Source: Glandiceps talaboti
Taxonomy: Eukaryota > Hemichordata > Enteropneusta > Spengelidae
Assembly: GCF_964340395.1 (NCBI RefSeq)
Contig: NC_135562.1
Location: 1,667,501-1,715,000, forward strand
DNA: 47,500 nucleotides
Direction of reading: 5' to 3'
Below, piece by piece: positions 1 through 12,213 of this stretch. Both the position numbers and the translations under genes were made by a program. Each line of letters begins with the position of its first letter. Position 1 is the stretch's first letter. The notes beneath the pieces were generated by a model. It made no database searches and was not told the DNA's origin. It saw nothing but the letters and a program-made list of their open reading frames with translations.

Positions 1-890
1 TGGGGGATGGCGGGATGTCATATTGGAGGGGGTTCATTATTTATTTTATTTTTATTGAAATTTTAATGTTTTTTTATCAACCATATCTTTACCATGTGAT
101 TCTTTTCTTCTCTTTTGATATGTTAAGTTTTAAGTAATATTTGCTATGTTATGCAATTTCTCTTTTAAAAAACTCTAGATGACCAGTATAACAAGAAAAA
201 TACCAAACTTGTACCGTGACACTACTACTAATGCAACGAATTTGGTCATAATGAACTTTGACATTGATAATTTGCATAACTATTGGTAAATAAGTTATGT
301 CATTCCCAATTCAGTATGAAAGTGCAACTTTGTTGACCTTTAACCTATTGATGCAAACTGTTCATGACAGAATATGCAAATTTGTCATAGAAATTACTAT
401 GGGAGCAGGTACTAAAACTATGTATATCTTGGCAACATGCCAAGAATCACTAGCATTGCAACTTGATCAAACTGTCCACAAATATTCCACTTCTCTTATT
501 TTAGATCAGATGTTATGGGGCGCTATTTAACAGCAAATTTTCAGAGCTCATGACAAGGGGGTATTCTGTATTAATTTACATATTCAAAGGGTGTGTTTTT
601 TTCAGTATTTTTCCTGTTATTTGCATGTATGTCCTGTATTATTGGATTTCAGATTGTCAGAGGTAAAATCTTGTGATGTTGTACATTGTGTAATTTGTTG
701 TTAGAAAACAGAATTTAGTTGAAACTGTTAGTGAATAAATAAAATATTTGTAAATTTTATCGTGGAAATCATTTTATAGTCAGGTGGTGATCTACTATAT
801 ATCTTACCTTGATATCCTAGGATAAAGAATATTGATTTGGAACGTTGGATTGCATTTATTGATCGGGACGGTTTCACTCGTTCCTTATGC
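1..890. other. AT-rich left edge without a recognisable gene
   Basis: No reading frame here resembles a known protein, and the longest (297-530, plus) has no homology I recognise. Two overlapping AATAAA hexamers at 734-743 on the plus strand could be the poly(A) signal of a plus-strand gene whose coding part lies left of the window. That is only a possibility, because such hexamers are frequent in AT-rich DNA. Confidence 0.35.
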
Positions 891-896
891 ACTTCT

Positions 897-1210
897 ACAT
901 ACATACATACATGCATACACACACATACATACACACACACATACATACATACATACATACATACATACATACATGCACGCATACACACATATACATACAT
1001 ACATACATACATACATACATACATACATACATACAAATGTACATACATACATACATACATACACACACATATACATACATACATACACACACATATACAT
1101 ACATACATACATACACACACATATACATATATACATACATACATACATACACACAAACAAACACACACACACGCATACACACACATATACATATATACAT
1201 ACACACACAA
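897..1210. repeat. ACAT/ACAC tetranucleotide microsatellite
   Basis: About 310 bases of ACAT units interrupted by ACAC stretches. It gives open frames on both strands made only of Tyr-Ile-His-Thr or Cys-Val-Tyr-Met repeats, which are artefacts of the simple repeat and not genes. Confidence 0.97.
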
Positions 1211-1977
1211 TATCGTATCAGTTGTGATACCCAATCACAAACAAATGTAGTATTGAATGAGTATTTATTATACAAAAATTGTCTTCTTATTTGACACAAA
1301 ATTTACTACACCCTAAAATACATAAAAGTTACATCTTGACTTACACATACTTGTAAAATCAAAGATTTGCACTTTGGGCAGTTCATTACAACAGATACAT
1401 TAAAACTTCATAAAATGAAAATGTACAACATTGTATGGAAAAAAGAGTTTTGATTCCTTGATAACGTCAGACAGCAAATGTCACCAAACATAAAATGGAT
1501 AAAAATATAACAACACAAATCAGATTTGAATAGTGATGGTACTCACTGAATGTGCATGTGCATGTGTGTCTCACTTAGAAAAATTATCCAGTCACAAACC
1601 AAATTTTTACATTTGACATGTAAAAATATATATTACTAGATCACTTAAATGTTTTCATATTTTTCAAATTGCCAGATTGGATTAATACTAATATTTAACA
1701 TCCCAATTTCAAACAAGTTAGTAAAGTTTAATAATTCTATACCATGCATTTATGCTAACCACAACTTGTGAGCAGAGTTAGGCAACTTCATGAGCATACA
1801 GGTGAGTACAGTTAGGTAAGCCTCAGCATTCTAACAGTCATGCAGAGTTAGGTAAGTGAGAAATGAGGTAAACAGATCAATATAATAATTCTTCATACAA
1901 GAAATTGTGAATTGTAAGATTGGCATGCGTCTGAACATACCAGTGATAACAAAGTTTGATGTCTGTTGTAAGGTTTG

Positions 1978-3580
1978 TAAATGTAGCCCTGTCTTCAACT
2001 AAAGTTAGCAGTAAACAAACGAAGCCCTGTCTTCAACTAAAGTTAGCAGTAAACAAATGAAGCCCTGTCTTCAACTAAAGTTAGCAGTAAACAAACGAAG
2101 CCCTGTCTTTAACTAAAGTTAGCAGTAAACAAATGAAGCCCTGTCTTCAACTAAAGTTAGCAGTAAACAAATGAAGCCCTGTCTTCAACTAAAGTTAGCA
2201 GTAAACAAATGAAGTCCTCTCTTCAACTAAAGTTAGCAGTAAACAAATGAAGTCCTGTCTTCAACTAAAGTTAGCAGTAAACAAATGAAGCCCTGTCTTC
2301 AACTAAAGTTAGCAGTAAACAAATGGAAGTCCTGTCTTCAGCTAAAGTTAGCAGTAAACAAATGAAGTCCTCTCTTCAACTAAAGTTAGCAGTAAACAAA
2401 TGAAGCCCTGTCTTCAACTAAAGTTAGCAGTAAACAAATGAAGTCCTGTCTTCAGCTAAAGTTAGCAGTAAACAAATGTAGCCCTGTCTTCAACTAAAGT
2501 TAGCAGTAAACAAATGTAGCCCTGTCTTCAACTAAAGTTAGCAGTAAACAAATGTAGCCCTGTCTTCAACTAAAGTTAGCAGTAAACAAATGAAGTCCTG
2601 TCTTCAGCTAAAGTTAGCAGTAAACAAATGTAGCCCTGTCTTCAACTAAAGTTAGCAGTAAACAAATGTAGCCCTGTCTTCAACTAAAGTTAGCAGTAAA
2701 CAAATGTAGCCCTGTCTTCAACTAAAGTTAGCAGTAAACAAATGAAGCCCTGTCTTCAACTAAAGTTAGCAGTAAACAAATGAAGTCCTCTCTTCAACTA
2801 AAGTTAGCAGTAAACAAATGAAGCCCTGTCTTCAACTAAAGTTAGCAGTAAACAAATGAAGCCCTGTCTTCAACTAAAGTTAGCAGTAAACAAATGAAGC
2901 CCTGTCTTCAACTAAAGTTAGCAGTAAACAAATGAAGCCCTGTCTTCAACTAAAGTTAGCAGTAAACAAATGAAGTCCTGTCTTCAGCTAAAGTTAGCAG
3001 TAAACAAATGAAGTCCTCTCTTCAACTAAAGTTAGCAGTAAACAAACAAAGCCCTGTCTTCAACTAAAGTTAGCAGTAAACAAATGAAGCCCTGTCTTCA
3101 ACTAAAGTTAGCAGTAAACAAATGAAGCCCTGTCTTCAACTAAAGTTAGCAGTAAACAAATGTAGCCCTGTCTTCAACTAAAGTTAGCAGTAAACAAATG
3201 AAGCCCTGACTTCAACTAAAGTTAGCAGTAAACAAATGAAGCCCTGTCTTCAACTAAAGTTAGCAGTAAACAAATGTAGCCCTGTCTTCAACTAAAGTTA
3301 GCAGTAAACAAATGAAGCCCTGTCTTCAACTAAAGTTAGCAGTAAACAAATGAAGCCCTGTCTTCAGCTAAAGTTAGCAGTAAACAAATGAAGTCCTCTC
3401 TTCAACTAAAGTTAGCAGTAAACAAATGAAGCCCTGTCTTCAACTAAAGTTAGCAATAAACAAATGAAGCCCTGTCTTCAACTAAAGTTAGCAATAAACA
3501 AATGTAGCCCTGTCTTCAACTAAAGTTAGCAGTAAACAAATGAAGCCCTGTCTTCAGCTAAAGTTAGCAGTAAACAAATG
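1978..3580. repeat. 38-bp minisatellite, about 42 copies
   Basis: A head-to-tail array of a 38-bp unit containing the blocks CTGTCTTCAACTAAAG and TTAGCAGTAAACAAATG. Spacing measured on the GCCCTGTCTT block is 38 bases. Variant units (GTAGCC, GAAGTCCTCTC, TTCAGCTAAAG) recur in a patterned order, as expected if blocks of several units were duplicated together. It lies in the 3' flank of DEPTOR. There are no unique spacers, so it is not a CRISPR array. Confidence 0.97.
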
Positions 3581-4254
3581 AATGTGTTATAAAAGTTATA
3601 TGTACAACTAAAGGAAAGTATATTTTGAATATGAATTAAAGGTAACCACAAAAAACAGGAAGTTACAAAGCAGTATTTCATTTCTTAGAAGGCTGGGTTT
3701 TTGTTTTCTCTTTTAACAATTTGAGATTGTATGACCAGACTACTTGACATATATTGTTTACTATCACACAAAACAGAGAAAACTCACCAGTTATGTACAA
3801 TATGATCTATGAGTAAATGAACATTTTGTGTTTGCTTCACATACAATCTTTTGTGATAAGTTTTACTGTTGTATTATATTTCAATAGAAGTCCAAGAAAA
3901 AGTCCACTACAGAGCAAAAATGTCAGAAACTCAAAACTATTCTGACACTAAGTTTTGTACTTATTTTGGCAGAAATACAACATACTGACAAGTATTTCTC
4001 AACATAAATCGACCCATTCTGTATAAATACGGTGGCCTTTACTATTGATACAGTAAAATAATCAACACTAAATAAATGACTATTTCCATCATCAAATGAC
4101 TATCAACAAATTCATCTTTGCAGCTCCTTTTAATATATTCAAACAAGTAAATAATACAACTTATTTGTACAATTTTAAAAGAGTATTGTTTTAGTTTTTG
4201 TTTTTGATAAAGTACTAAATAATTATGAATACCTTGAAACACGTTGCCATTCTC
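3581..4254. other. Unique AT-rich sequence, nothing recognised
   Basis: No coding frame with recognisable similarity, no RNA gene and no repeat family seen on either strand. Confidence 0.4.
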
Positions 4255-4256
4255 AT

Positions 4257-4510
4257 ACCATATATAGTTAATGAATTCTAAGCCCACTTGACTCTCCCAC
4301 TACCATATATGGTCATAGCACTGTCATAACCACTTCCAAATATGGTGATAACCACTGTCATAACCACTTCCATATATGGTCATAAAACTGCCATAGCCAC
4401 TAAATATTGACATAAAACTGCCATAGCCACTTCCATATATGGTCATAAAACTGCTACAGCCACCCCATATATGGTATTCTGCATTACCAGCTCCATATAT
4501 GGTACTATAA
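4257..4510. repeat. Degenerate ~30-60-bp repeats carrying CArG-like decamers
   Basis: Degenerate repeats with the phrases CATAAAACTGCCATAGCCAC and CCATATATGG. Five perfect CCATATATGG decamers (4303, 4370, 4433, 4465, 4493) and one CCAAATATGG (4336) all fit CC(A/T)6GG, the serum response factor/MADS-box consensus. The match to the consensus is seen directly. Binding is inference, and a palindromic AT core may simply be part of the repeat. Confidence 0.75.
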
Positions 4511-5530
4511 TACAGATTTCATTACATACATATGGCAATAAAGCTATAATTAATATCGTGAATCAGAAAACAAACCTAAAAATATAAGTGAAGTGATCAT
4601 TTCTCATACATTTGATACTATTTACGTCTATCTGCTTAATTCTAGAGAAAATTCAAACATTGCTTTTCTTCGGTTTCTTTCATTCCACAGAAAAAATGTT
4701 ATCATCCTCAATGTCACAATATCTAAAACAAACACTTGCATTTGAAATAAGTCAAACTGCTATCCTTTTCTTTATGAGCCACAATTGGTTACAAAGTGGC
4801 CACCGAAAAAAACATAAATCAGCTAGCTATTTTCACACACTGTTGTGTAAAGTCTGTCATTGAGTAATATTACAAAGATGCAGTTTATTGCCATCTGTAC
4901 CTATTCAAATTCACAATACATGATAGTCCAGTCAAAAAGACAAAAGATTACACATTCTTGCCACTAGGAGTGCTGTTTTGAAAAAGCTGGAGCCCACAGC
5001 CTGCTAGTTGAGTCCAAGATGTAGACCTTTCAAAACACATCCACATTGCCCAGCGTCCCAGGGCAAACGTTGGTGGCTTTCTCAAGCAGTTAAAAAAAGT
5101 CCAACTTTGTCACAAATCAAGTAATTCTCGATAACCTGAGTTCAGTCATGTGATTTAGACCTCAGTTTTTCACATCTTGCTTGCAATGCTACTTTTTGAA
5201 AATGACTAACATGAATTAACTAGAATATGGTGTAAATGACTGTAAGATACACAACTGGAATACGACACATTAAAAACACATCCATTTTTGAAGTGGTAAC
5301 ACATTCAACTAAACCCAAGTTTCATTTCCAAAATCAAACTGACAAAAGAAATCCTTGAAGGGTCCACATCTAAAATGCCATCTATTTTAGCATCATATGC
5401 AATACACCAAATAATAATATAGTTAACCATAATTCTGTCATATTGAAAAAAATATACATGTCTAAAATTTAAAGTATTTGGAAATTTACATACACAACAT
5501 TTACAACACAAGTATTAATTTCTTGCATCT
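4511..5530. other. Non-coding sequence, nothing recognised
   Basis: Short open frames at 4612-4863 (plus) and 5305-5511 (minus) lack recognisable domains or splice context. I see no repeat family here. Confidence 0.35.
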
Positions 5531-5755
5531 CATTTTGTTTTTTGTTTTTTTATGTTTTTGTTTATGTTTGTACAAGTATTGACAATAGATTTATACCATG
5601 GCAATAGTTTCAGTAAATGTGTGCGTTTCTTGGAGCAGATTTTGTTTTCGTTTTTGTTTATGTTTTTGTTTATACAAGTTTTGACAATAGATTTATATTG
5701 TGGCAATAGTGTCAGAAAATTTGTGCGTTTCTTGGAGTAGATTTTGTTTCTATGA
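5531..5755. repeat. ~102-bp tandem duplication
   Basis: Two copies of a unit containing TTGACAATAGATTTATA and GTGCGTTTCTTGGAG, offset by about 102 bases (5572 and 5674), each with a T-rich GTTTTTGTTTATG stretch. Overlapping open frames are by-products. Confidence 0.85.
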
Positions 5756-5977
5756 CAACACATACCAAAAAAAGTGTCAGTTACATACAACTGGTTGCTA
5801 AGCTCAGTAATATTGATCGTTGTCAAGCGACACTTTTTGAAAAAGGCAATGTTCTGACTACATAGACAACAAAGAAAAGTTAATATCAACAACTGGTTGC
5901 CATGGTAATCTGCTTAAAGGCCACCTGCTGCCATGGAAAATAGCTATATCAACAAAAGAAGAAAACATGGTAAATGG

Positions 5978-6117
5978 CAATCTGATTAAAATTCGATGTG
6001 GGAAGGCGGCGATCACTCCTGGAACAATCAAATCAAGAACAAATGACAAAATAGGAAGGAAGTTGAGGTAAATTAAGAAATCGAGACGCATTCCCAGTTT
6101 TGATTTTAATCAGATTG
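5978..6117. mobile_element. Fold-back MITE-like element, family A, short copy
   Basis: Perfect 15-bp terminal inverted repeats CAATCTGATTAAAAT at 5978-5992 and 6103-6117. The ends and the internal GGCGGCGATCACT block are shared with the 205-bp element at 13734-13938 and the decayed copy at 20835-21012. No coding capacity, so it would be a non-autonomous element. The superfamily cannot be assigned from the ends alone. Confidence 0.8.
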
Positions 6118-6886
6118 GGTACTTTGCAAAGATAGTGAACAATTCACAATCAAGTCTGTTTCTCTATTTTATCTGAATCACAGTTATTGCTAGTAGTATA
6201 TTTGTCAACAAACTCGTCAAAGTGCAACAACTATCCATATGATTTGAAATTATTGCTGTAATTACTGAAAATAATACGAATACCTGAGTTATAAAATATC
6301 TCAACACACATTGTTTTTGTTACAAGAATATCTGTGACAAGTCTATCTCTGCATACTAATTTTGATAACAAGCTTGTATACATGCAAATCTCCTCTTTTG
6401 CATAAACTGCCCACTTCAAACTCTACAGTATAATTAAATCATTTGCATATCAACTTCCTTATTTGCATAATGGTTCACTTTTTACCTGTGATATGCATCT
6501 GTTTATAAAACAAATTTTCTACACTTGTTAACGGTCTAGTTTAGTGTTTCTATTAAATATTCATTATTATTTTCCTTTCCCATTCTCTTTCACGTTATCC
6601 TGTACTTTATCCCCTATGAAACCCACAATACCTTATAGGTCCTGTTGTCCTAGAGGGCTACATATTGGTCTTGATATCTATAATTAGTTGCAAACTTCAC
6701 ACAATTTGATTCAAAACTTATACGACAGTACCCTCTCTCTTTAAACCTTTGAGAAAAATGCACAGCTGATTGTATTTTCTATCCAAAAATGTCTTTTTAA
6801 GCAATATTATAAATGTTTGGTTTTTTTATGTCAGAGGTGTGTCCTAATATTGCCTTTGTCAAAAACAAGACAAATCTCATGGAGTA
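6118..6886. other. Non-coding, nothing recognised
   Basis: AT-rich sequence without a supported gene or repeat family. Confidence 0.35.
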
Positions 6887-6908
6887 GGGGGGGGGGGGGG
6901 GGGGGGGG
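6887..6908. repeat. Poly-G tract (22 G)
   Basis: An uninterrupted run of G immediately before the 44-bp CCAAT-palindrome repeat. Confidence 0.95.
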
Positions 6909-7076
6909 TTATCAACCAATCAAATGATTGGTTACATAAATCATCATTGATGTCATCAACCAATTAAATGATTGGTTACATAAAACATCAGTGATGTCAT
7001 CAACCAATCAAATGGTTAGTTACATAAAACATCAGTGATGTCATCACCCAATCAAATGGTTAGTTACATAAAACCT
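6909..7076. repeat. 44-bp tandem repeat x4 with CCAAT...ATTGG palindromes
   Basis: Four copies of a 44-bp unit. Each has AACCAATCAAATG followed by ATTGGTT (or GTTAGTT), so the unit is a near-palindrome with CCAAT boxes facing each other. It also contains CATCAGTGATGTCATC. It lies about 500 bases beyond the DEPTOR stop codon. Confidence 0.9.
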
Positions 7077-7575
7077 CTGATTAGAGGGATTTTTCTTCAT
7101 TGAATATACAAGGTACATCCTGGTTGATAAAATACTGGTGTGAAGTAAAGTTATTGCTCAAAAACCTAAAATGTATCCTGAGCAGCATTGTCAACCAGGC
7201 ACTTTAAAATACTCTTTATCACCATGGCAAAGGATGATAGAAACATCATAAAATACGAGTCCAGTTTTTCAAAAGTTTGGATACAAAACATGGTATTGAT
7301 AAGAACCCCATGTCCTACACTAAAGGGCATGATTTGAGGATATCCCCCGCCACTAGAGGGTATCATTTTTTGGGTATTTTCTGTCACGAGAGGGCGTGAT
7401 TTCTTACTGATAAGAGAGGGTCGGAGTGATTTTAAAATATGCCCTGACGCCAGAAGGCATAATAAAAATAAGTATCCTGTGACACAAATTGACATTCTCT
7501 CAGAAGGGTATTTTATCATTGTTGTGTGTTGGCATCAGTTAGCTTGGCACAGAGGATTGTTTGCATACATCTGAT
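7077..7575 (-). other. DEPTOR 3' flank, probably 3' UTR
   Basis: Sequence directly downstream of the DEPTOR stop codon on the minus strand. It has no coding signal. An AATAAA hexamer on the minus strand coincides with the stop codon itself (7573-7579 area). I saw no other clear candidate close by, so the true cleavage site is unresolved. Confidence 0.4.
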
Positions 7576-10500
7576 TTATTTCGTCTCTCTTTCAAGAACT
7601 GTAAGATTGACAACTGACGGAATGGACAGGATAACTCTGGCAACTTGTGGATGATCCATGTGTAATACGTTGATGTCATTCACAGCTACAATGTACTGAC
7701 CAACCTGAAAATTAAAATCAAAAGTTGAAAAGTTGGTATCAGATGAAAAGTTTTCAGGGACACGTTTTAACAAAATATTCTTAGGGAAAATGGGGTGACT
7801 TCCTCCAATATCAATTTACTTTTTTTGATGGTGAATTACTCACATGTCAAATGTCAGTAATTAAACAATCAACTTAAATATCTCATATGGATATATGATC
7901 TATAGTGGGTGCTGTGCAAGTACAAATATTGTTTATTATCTTGGGACGGGTGTAGTGACTGGGCTTTAGGGAGTAGAGGGCGCTATACAAGTAAAATATT
8001 GAATTTATTACCTTGAGACCAGCTGCTGCTGCTTGGCTATGTGGATTAAGTCAATAGGGGGCGCTATACAAGTAAAATATTGACTTTATTACCTTGAGAC
8101 CAGCTGCTGCTGCAGGGCTATGTGGATCAATGGTCAATAGGGGGCGCTATACAAGTAAAATATTGAATTTATTACCTTGAGACCAGCTGCTGCTGCAGGG
8201 CTATGTGGATCAATGGTCAATAGGGGGCGCTATACAAGTAAAATATTGACTTTATTACCTTGACACCAGCTGCTGCAACATGGCTATGCAAATCAATGGT
8301 CAATAGGGGGCGCTATACAAGTAAAATATTGAATTTATTACCTTGAGACCAGCTGCTGCTGCTGGGCTATTAGGATCAATTGTCTGGACATGTGATGGAC
8401 AATTTCCTCTCACTACAAAACCAAATCCAACGGCATCACTTAAAATCTGTAAAATAATGAAAATAGAAATGTACAACTTATATTAGAAGTCACCTGATAA
8501 GTCACCTGACTTAAAGAATTGATAGACTGATATATCTTATGGAGACATATACAAGATCACATATTCAAGCTCATACAGTGCATGTACTAGTACTAGTACT
8601 GGTACCAAGACAAGGTAGTTAACTTCAATTTCAGGTCACTATCAAATCAATGACATATACATTGACTGTATACATAACAGGTACTAGTATCTCTCAAAGC
8701 CACACTATACACATAACATGCATCTCTCAAAGTTTATCTGATCAAACTTGTAACAACTTGTATATATTCTAAGAATAACAATATTCACCTTCTAAAACTA
8801 GAATCATAACAAATGTCAGAGTTCCGTTGTCAGATTCTGAGATTTTTCCTCTATTTTGGTATGACCCACATCACTAACTGCTATGTAGTTCTTTAACTTT
8901 ACAAATAGACAGGTGATGAGTATATACCAACACAAACATCATAATAAATACACATAAATCCTGTTTTTTTAGTATGACTCACACTACAAACTCTTCTATG
9001 GATGCATCCACTTTCAGATTATAGGGGTGATAAGTATACATAGAAGTACATCCACCCAGACAGCCTTCCAATACCCATGCACAGCTCCTCTATTTCCCTT
9101 TATATTGGTACGACCCACACTACTAAACTATTCTATGGAATAATCTACTTTCAGATTATAGGGGCGATCAGTATACATAGAAGTACATCCACCCAGACAG
9201 CCTTCCAATACCCATGCACAGCTCCTCTATTTCCCTTTATATTGGTACGACCCACACTACTAAACTATTCTATGGAATAATCTACTTTCAGATTATAGGG
9301 GCGATCAGTATACATAGAAGTACATCCACCCAGACAGCCTTCCAATACCCATGCACAGCTCCTCAATTTACTACAACCCACACTACTAAACTATTCTATG
9401 GGATAATCCACTCTCAAAATACAGGGGTGATAGGTATTGGTACATATTACTTACTCTGATATCTTTCTTTGTATATGTTGATCCAGGTGACAATAATTTT
9501 TCTAACTTTGAATTAAGCCCTTCAATAATTCCACTGGGACTGGTGCATGGTGAATCATACGTGCTGTCGCCGGATGATGATGTTCTCTGTCGTGACTCCT
9601 GAGGTACTTCAGCCTCACTTTCAAAATTAGTCGGTAGCCTGTCATGGAAATATTCTTCTAGACTAGCCATACTAACTACACTATCATTGTGTGGTAATGT
9701 CACTGGACTGCTATGTCTTCTGGAATGTAAGTTGTTTGGCACAGTCAGCTGACCTCCTACTAGTAAACAAAAACAAACAATAAAAATAAAAATAAACAAA
9801 TTATTATTATTATCTTTATTTTGCAACCAAACACAAAGAGGTGGTTGAAATCATACAATTTAAAATCGCAAATACACAGGAAAACACTGACTAAAAGAGG
9901 ACAGACATCAAGGCTAAAATGTTTAAGAATGATTCCTAGTGAAAGGTTACAAAGCTAAAGAAAGGTAAGACATAAAAATATACTGATTACTGTTAAAAAG
10001 GTCTATACAAGCTCGAAAACATTCTGTCAAGCCATCATTGGTAATTGTACAAAGCGTATGGTATGAAACTGTTTTTGAATCGTTCGGTTCTACATCTGGG
10101 AATACTATATTTTTTTGAGTGATGGGTCTTCCTTGTTGAGGTTGGATTGATCAAGTAATTTAATTTGTCATTACTAATACATATTTTCCCCAAAAATGAT
10201 AATAGCTCAGTTACTAACAGGGATATAGATAGGGGCCGTAGCTAGCAAAAATAAACTGTTATTCCATAATGTTTTGCCAGCTACTTTTCTAGGAGTAAGT
10301 TTAAAAAGTCTGAAAATTTGGCGGATTCATATTTGTAGATATTACTGTCTACTTCTCATATTTGACTTTTACAATTAGCTACATCCCGTAGGACTGGGAA
10401 TACTAGATTCTCTTCGTCAGTAAATTGAATTCAGTGGATCATTATTACTTTACAATGAATTAGTTCACCGAGATGGAACAACAGTGGAACTCAGAGACAG

Positions 10501-11983
10501 TCTATCTACTTCAATAACACTAACACACAGCATCAAATCATCTTTTCACCCCTTCACATTTGTTGCCATGGATAGCACTAGAGTAGACGACAACCATAAC
10601 AAACACACTGTATATAGTTAACTGTAAACACATTTTCATTAGAGATAAGAAAACTGCTCTCAGATTGTTCAAACTTCAAATTTGTCATGGTTTAACAAAA
10701 GCAAATATTCAAATCCCTTAATTGCCCCCCCCCCCCCCCCGCATAATGACATAATTTGACTGTGTCAAATTATTTTTTAAGAAATGCCACAGATATTTCA
10801 CCACTTGTTATGGACACTATACTTTGTTACATTCTTTGACCTTTGACCTGTCTCATGATTCATGCGTGAAATGCTACTGATACCATTTATATGCAATAAA
10901 TCTGACCTTTGACTTGTTATTGCCTCTAATGTGATCTGATATTACTGGCAGGGTGTTATTTGTAACAAGCAATAAATTGACCTTTGACCCCTATTCCAAA
11001 CCATTCATGTAAGATTTGCTCAATACAATACATTGACCTTTGACCTCTTATTGTCAGTGATGCAATGCATCGCTAGGGGTTACAATCTACTTCCCTGTGT
11101 GTACAATTGACCTAGTATCAATAGCTCAGCCTAAATGATGTACTTTCAACCTCTGTAAGTGTTTACAACATATAGGTATAACAATTCAAAGTTTGACACA
11201 AAGCTTTGTTTAAGTCACATTTGAGATAAATCAGTGTCTTACAGCAGACCTGTAAAGTATGTTTTCTAGAACAAGAACACATCCCAAAGTGTCACTAATC
11301 GATCATATAGGACTCGGAGGAGTTATATATAGGCTAACCTGATTGGTTGATATTAGACATACAGGCTAACCTGATTGGTTGATACCAGAGATACAGGCTA
11401 ACCTGATTGGTTGATATTAGACATACAGGCTAACCTGATTGGTTGATATTAGACATACAGGCTAACCTGATTGGTTGATATTAGACACACAGGCTAACCT
11501 GATTGGTTGATACCAGAGATACAGGCTAACCTGATTGGTTGATATTAGACATACAGGCTAACCTGATTGGTTGATACCAGACATACAGGCTAACCTAATT
11601 GGTTGATACCAGGCATACAGGCTAACCTGATTGGTTGATACCAGACATACAGGCTAACCTGATTGGTTGATACCAGACATACAGGCTAACCTGATTCAAA
11701 GAAGACATTTTATGTACACTACCTGATTGGTTGAAATCAAACATTTTAACTTACCTGATTGGTTGAAATCCCAGGGATATCCACTATTGATTGGAGTTGG
11801 AGGTGTTGAAGATGTTGATCCTCTGGAATCAGTGGATGATGTGCGTTTTCTATGTTCCATCAAATCAAACAAATTTACTAATTTTAAGTGTGATAGGTCT
11901 GCGAACTGATACATTAATTTACTATCAACTTCAAAATCTTCTTCACTCTTCACTGTTGATAAACAAGATGAAATATGTTAAGT

Positions 11984-12077
<94 letters not shown>

Positions 12078-12182
12078 CTGACAACCTGTCCCTCTATCTC
12101 TCTTTTGCTGTCTGTCTATCTGTCTATCTGTCTGCCTGTCTGTTTGTCTGTCTGTCTGTCTGTCCGTCTGTCTGTCTGTCCA

Positions 12183-12213
<31 letters not shown>

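Larger units (their letters stand above)
9760..11754 (-). other. DEPTOR intron 6
   Basis: Holds, from the exon 6 side, the 33-bp donor-derived minisatellite, four DR1-type elements, a poly-C run (10725-10740) and a non-LTR retrotransposon relic. Remaining sequence is unremarkable. Confidence 0.85.

Noticed and set aside
728-1299. Several long overlapping open frames on both strands
   Set aside because: They consist of translated ACAT/ACAC microsatellite with no other content.
1978-3580. CRISPR-like regular array
   Set aside because: The 38-bp units are contiguous with no unique spacers, in an intron-rich animal genome. It is a minisatellite.
9077-9459. Repeated open frames with Ser-Ile-Ser-Leu-Tyr-Ile motifs
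   Set aside because: They are the 137-bp intronic repeat translated. Opposite strand to DEPTOR and no similarity.
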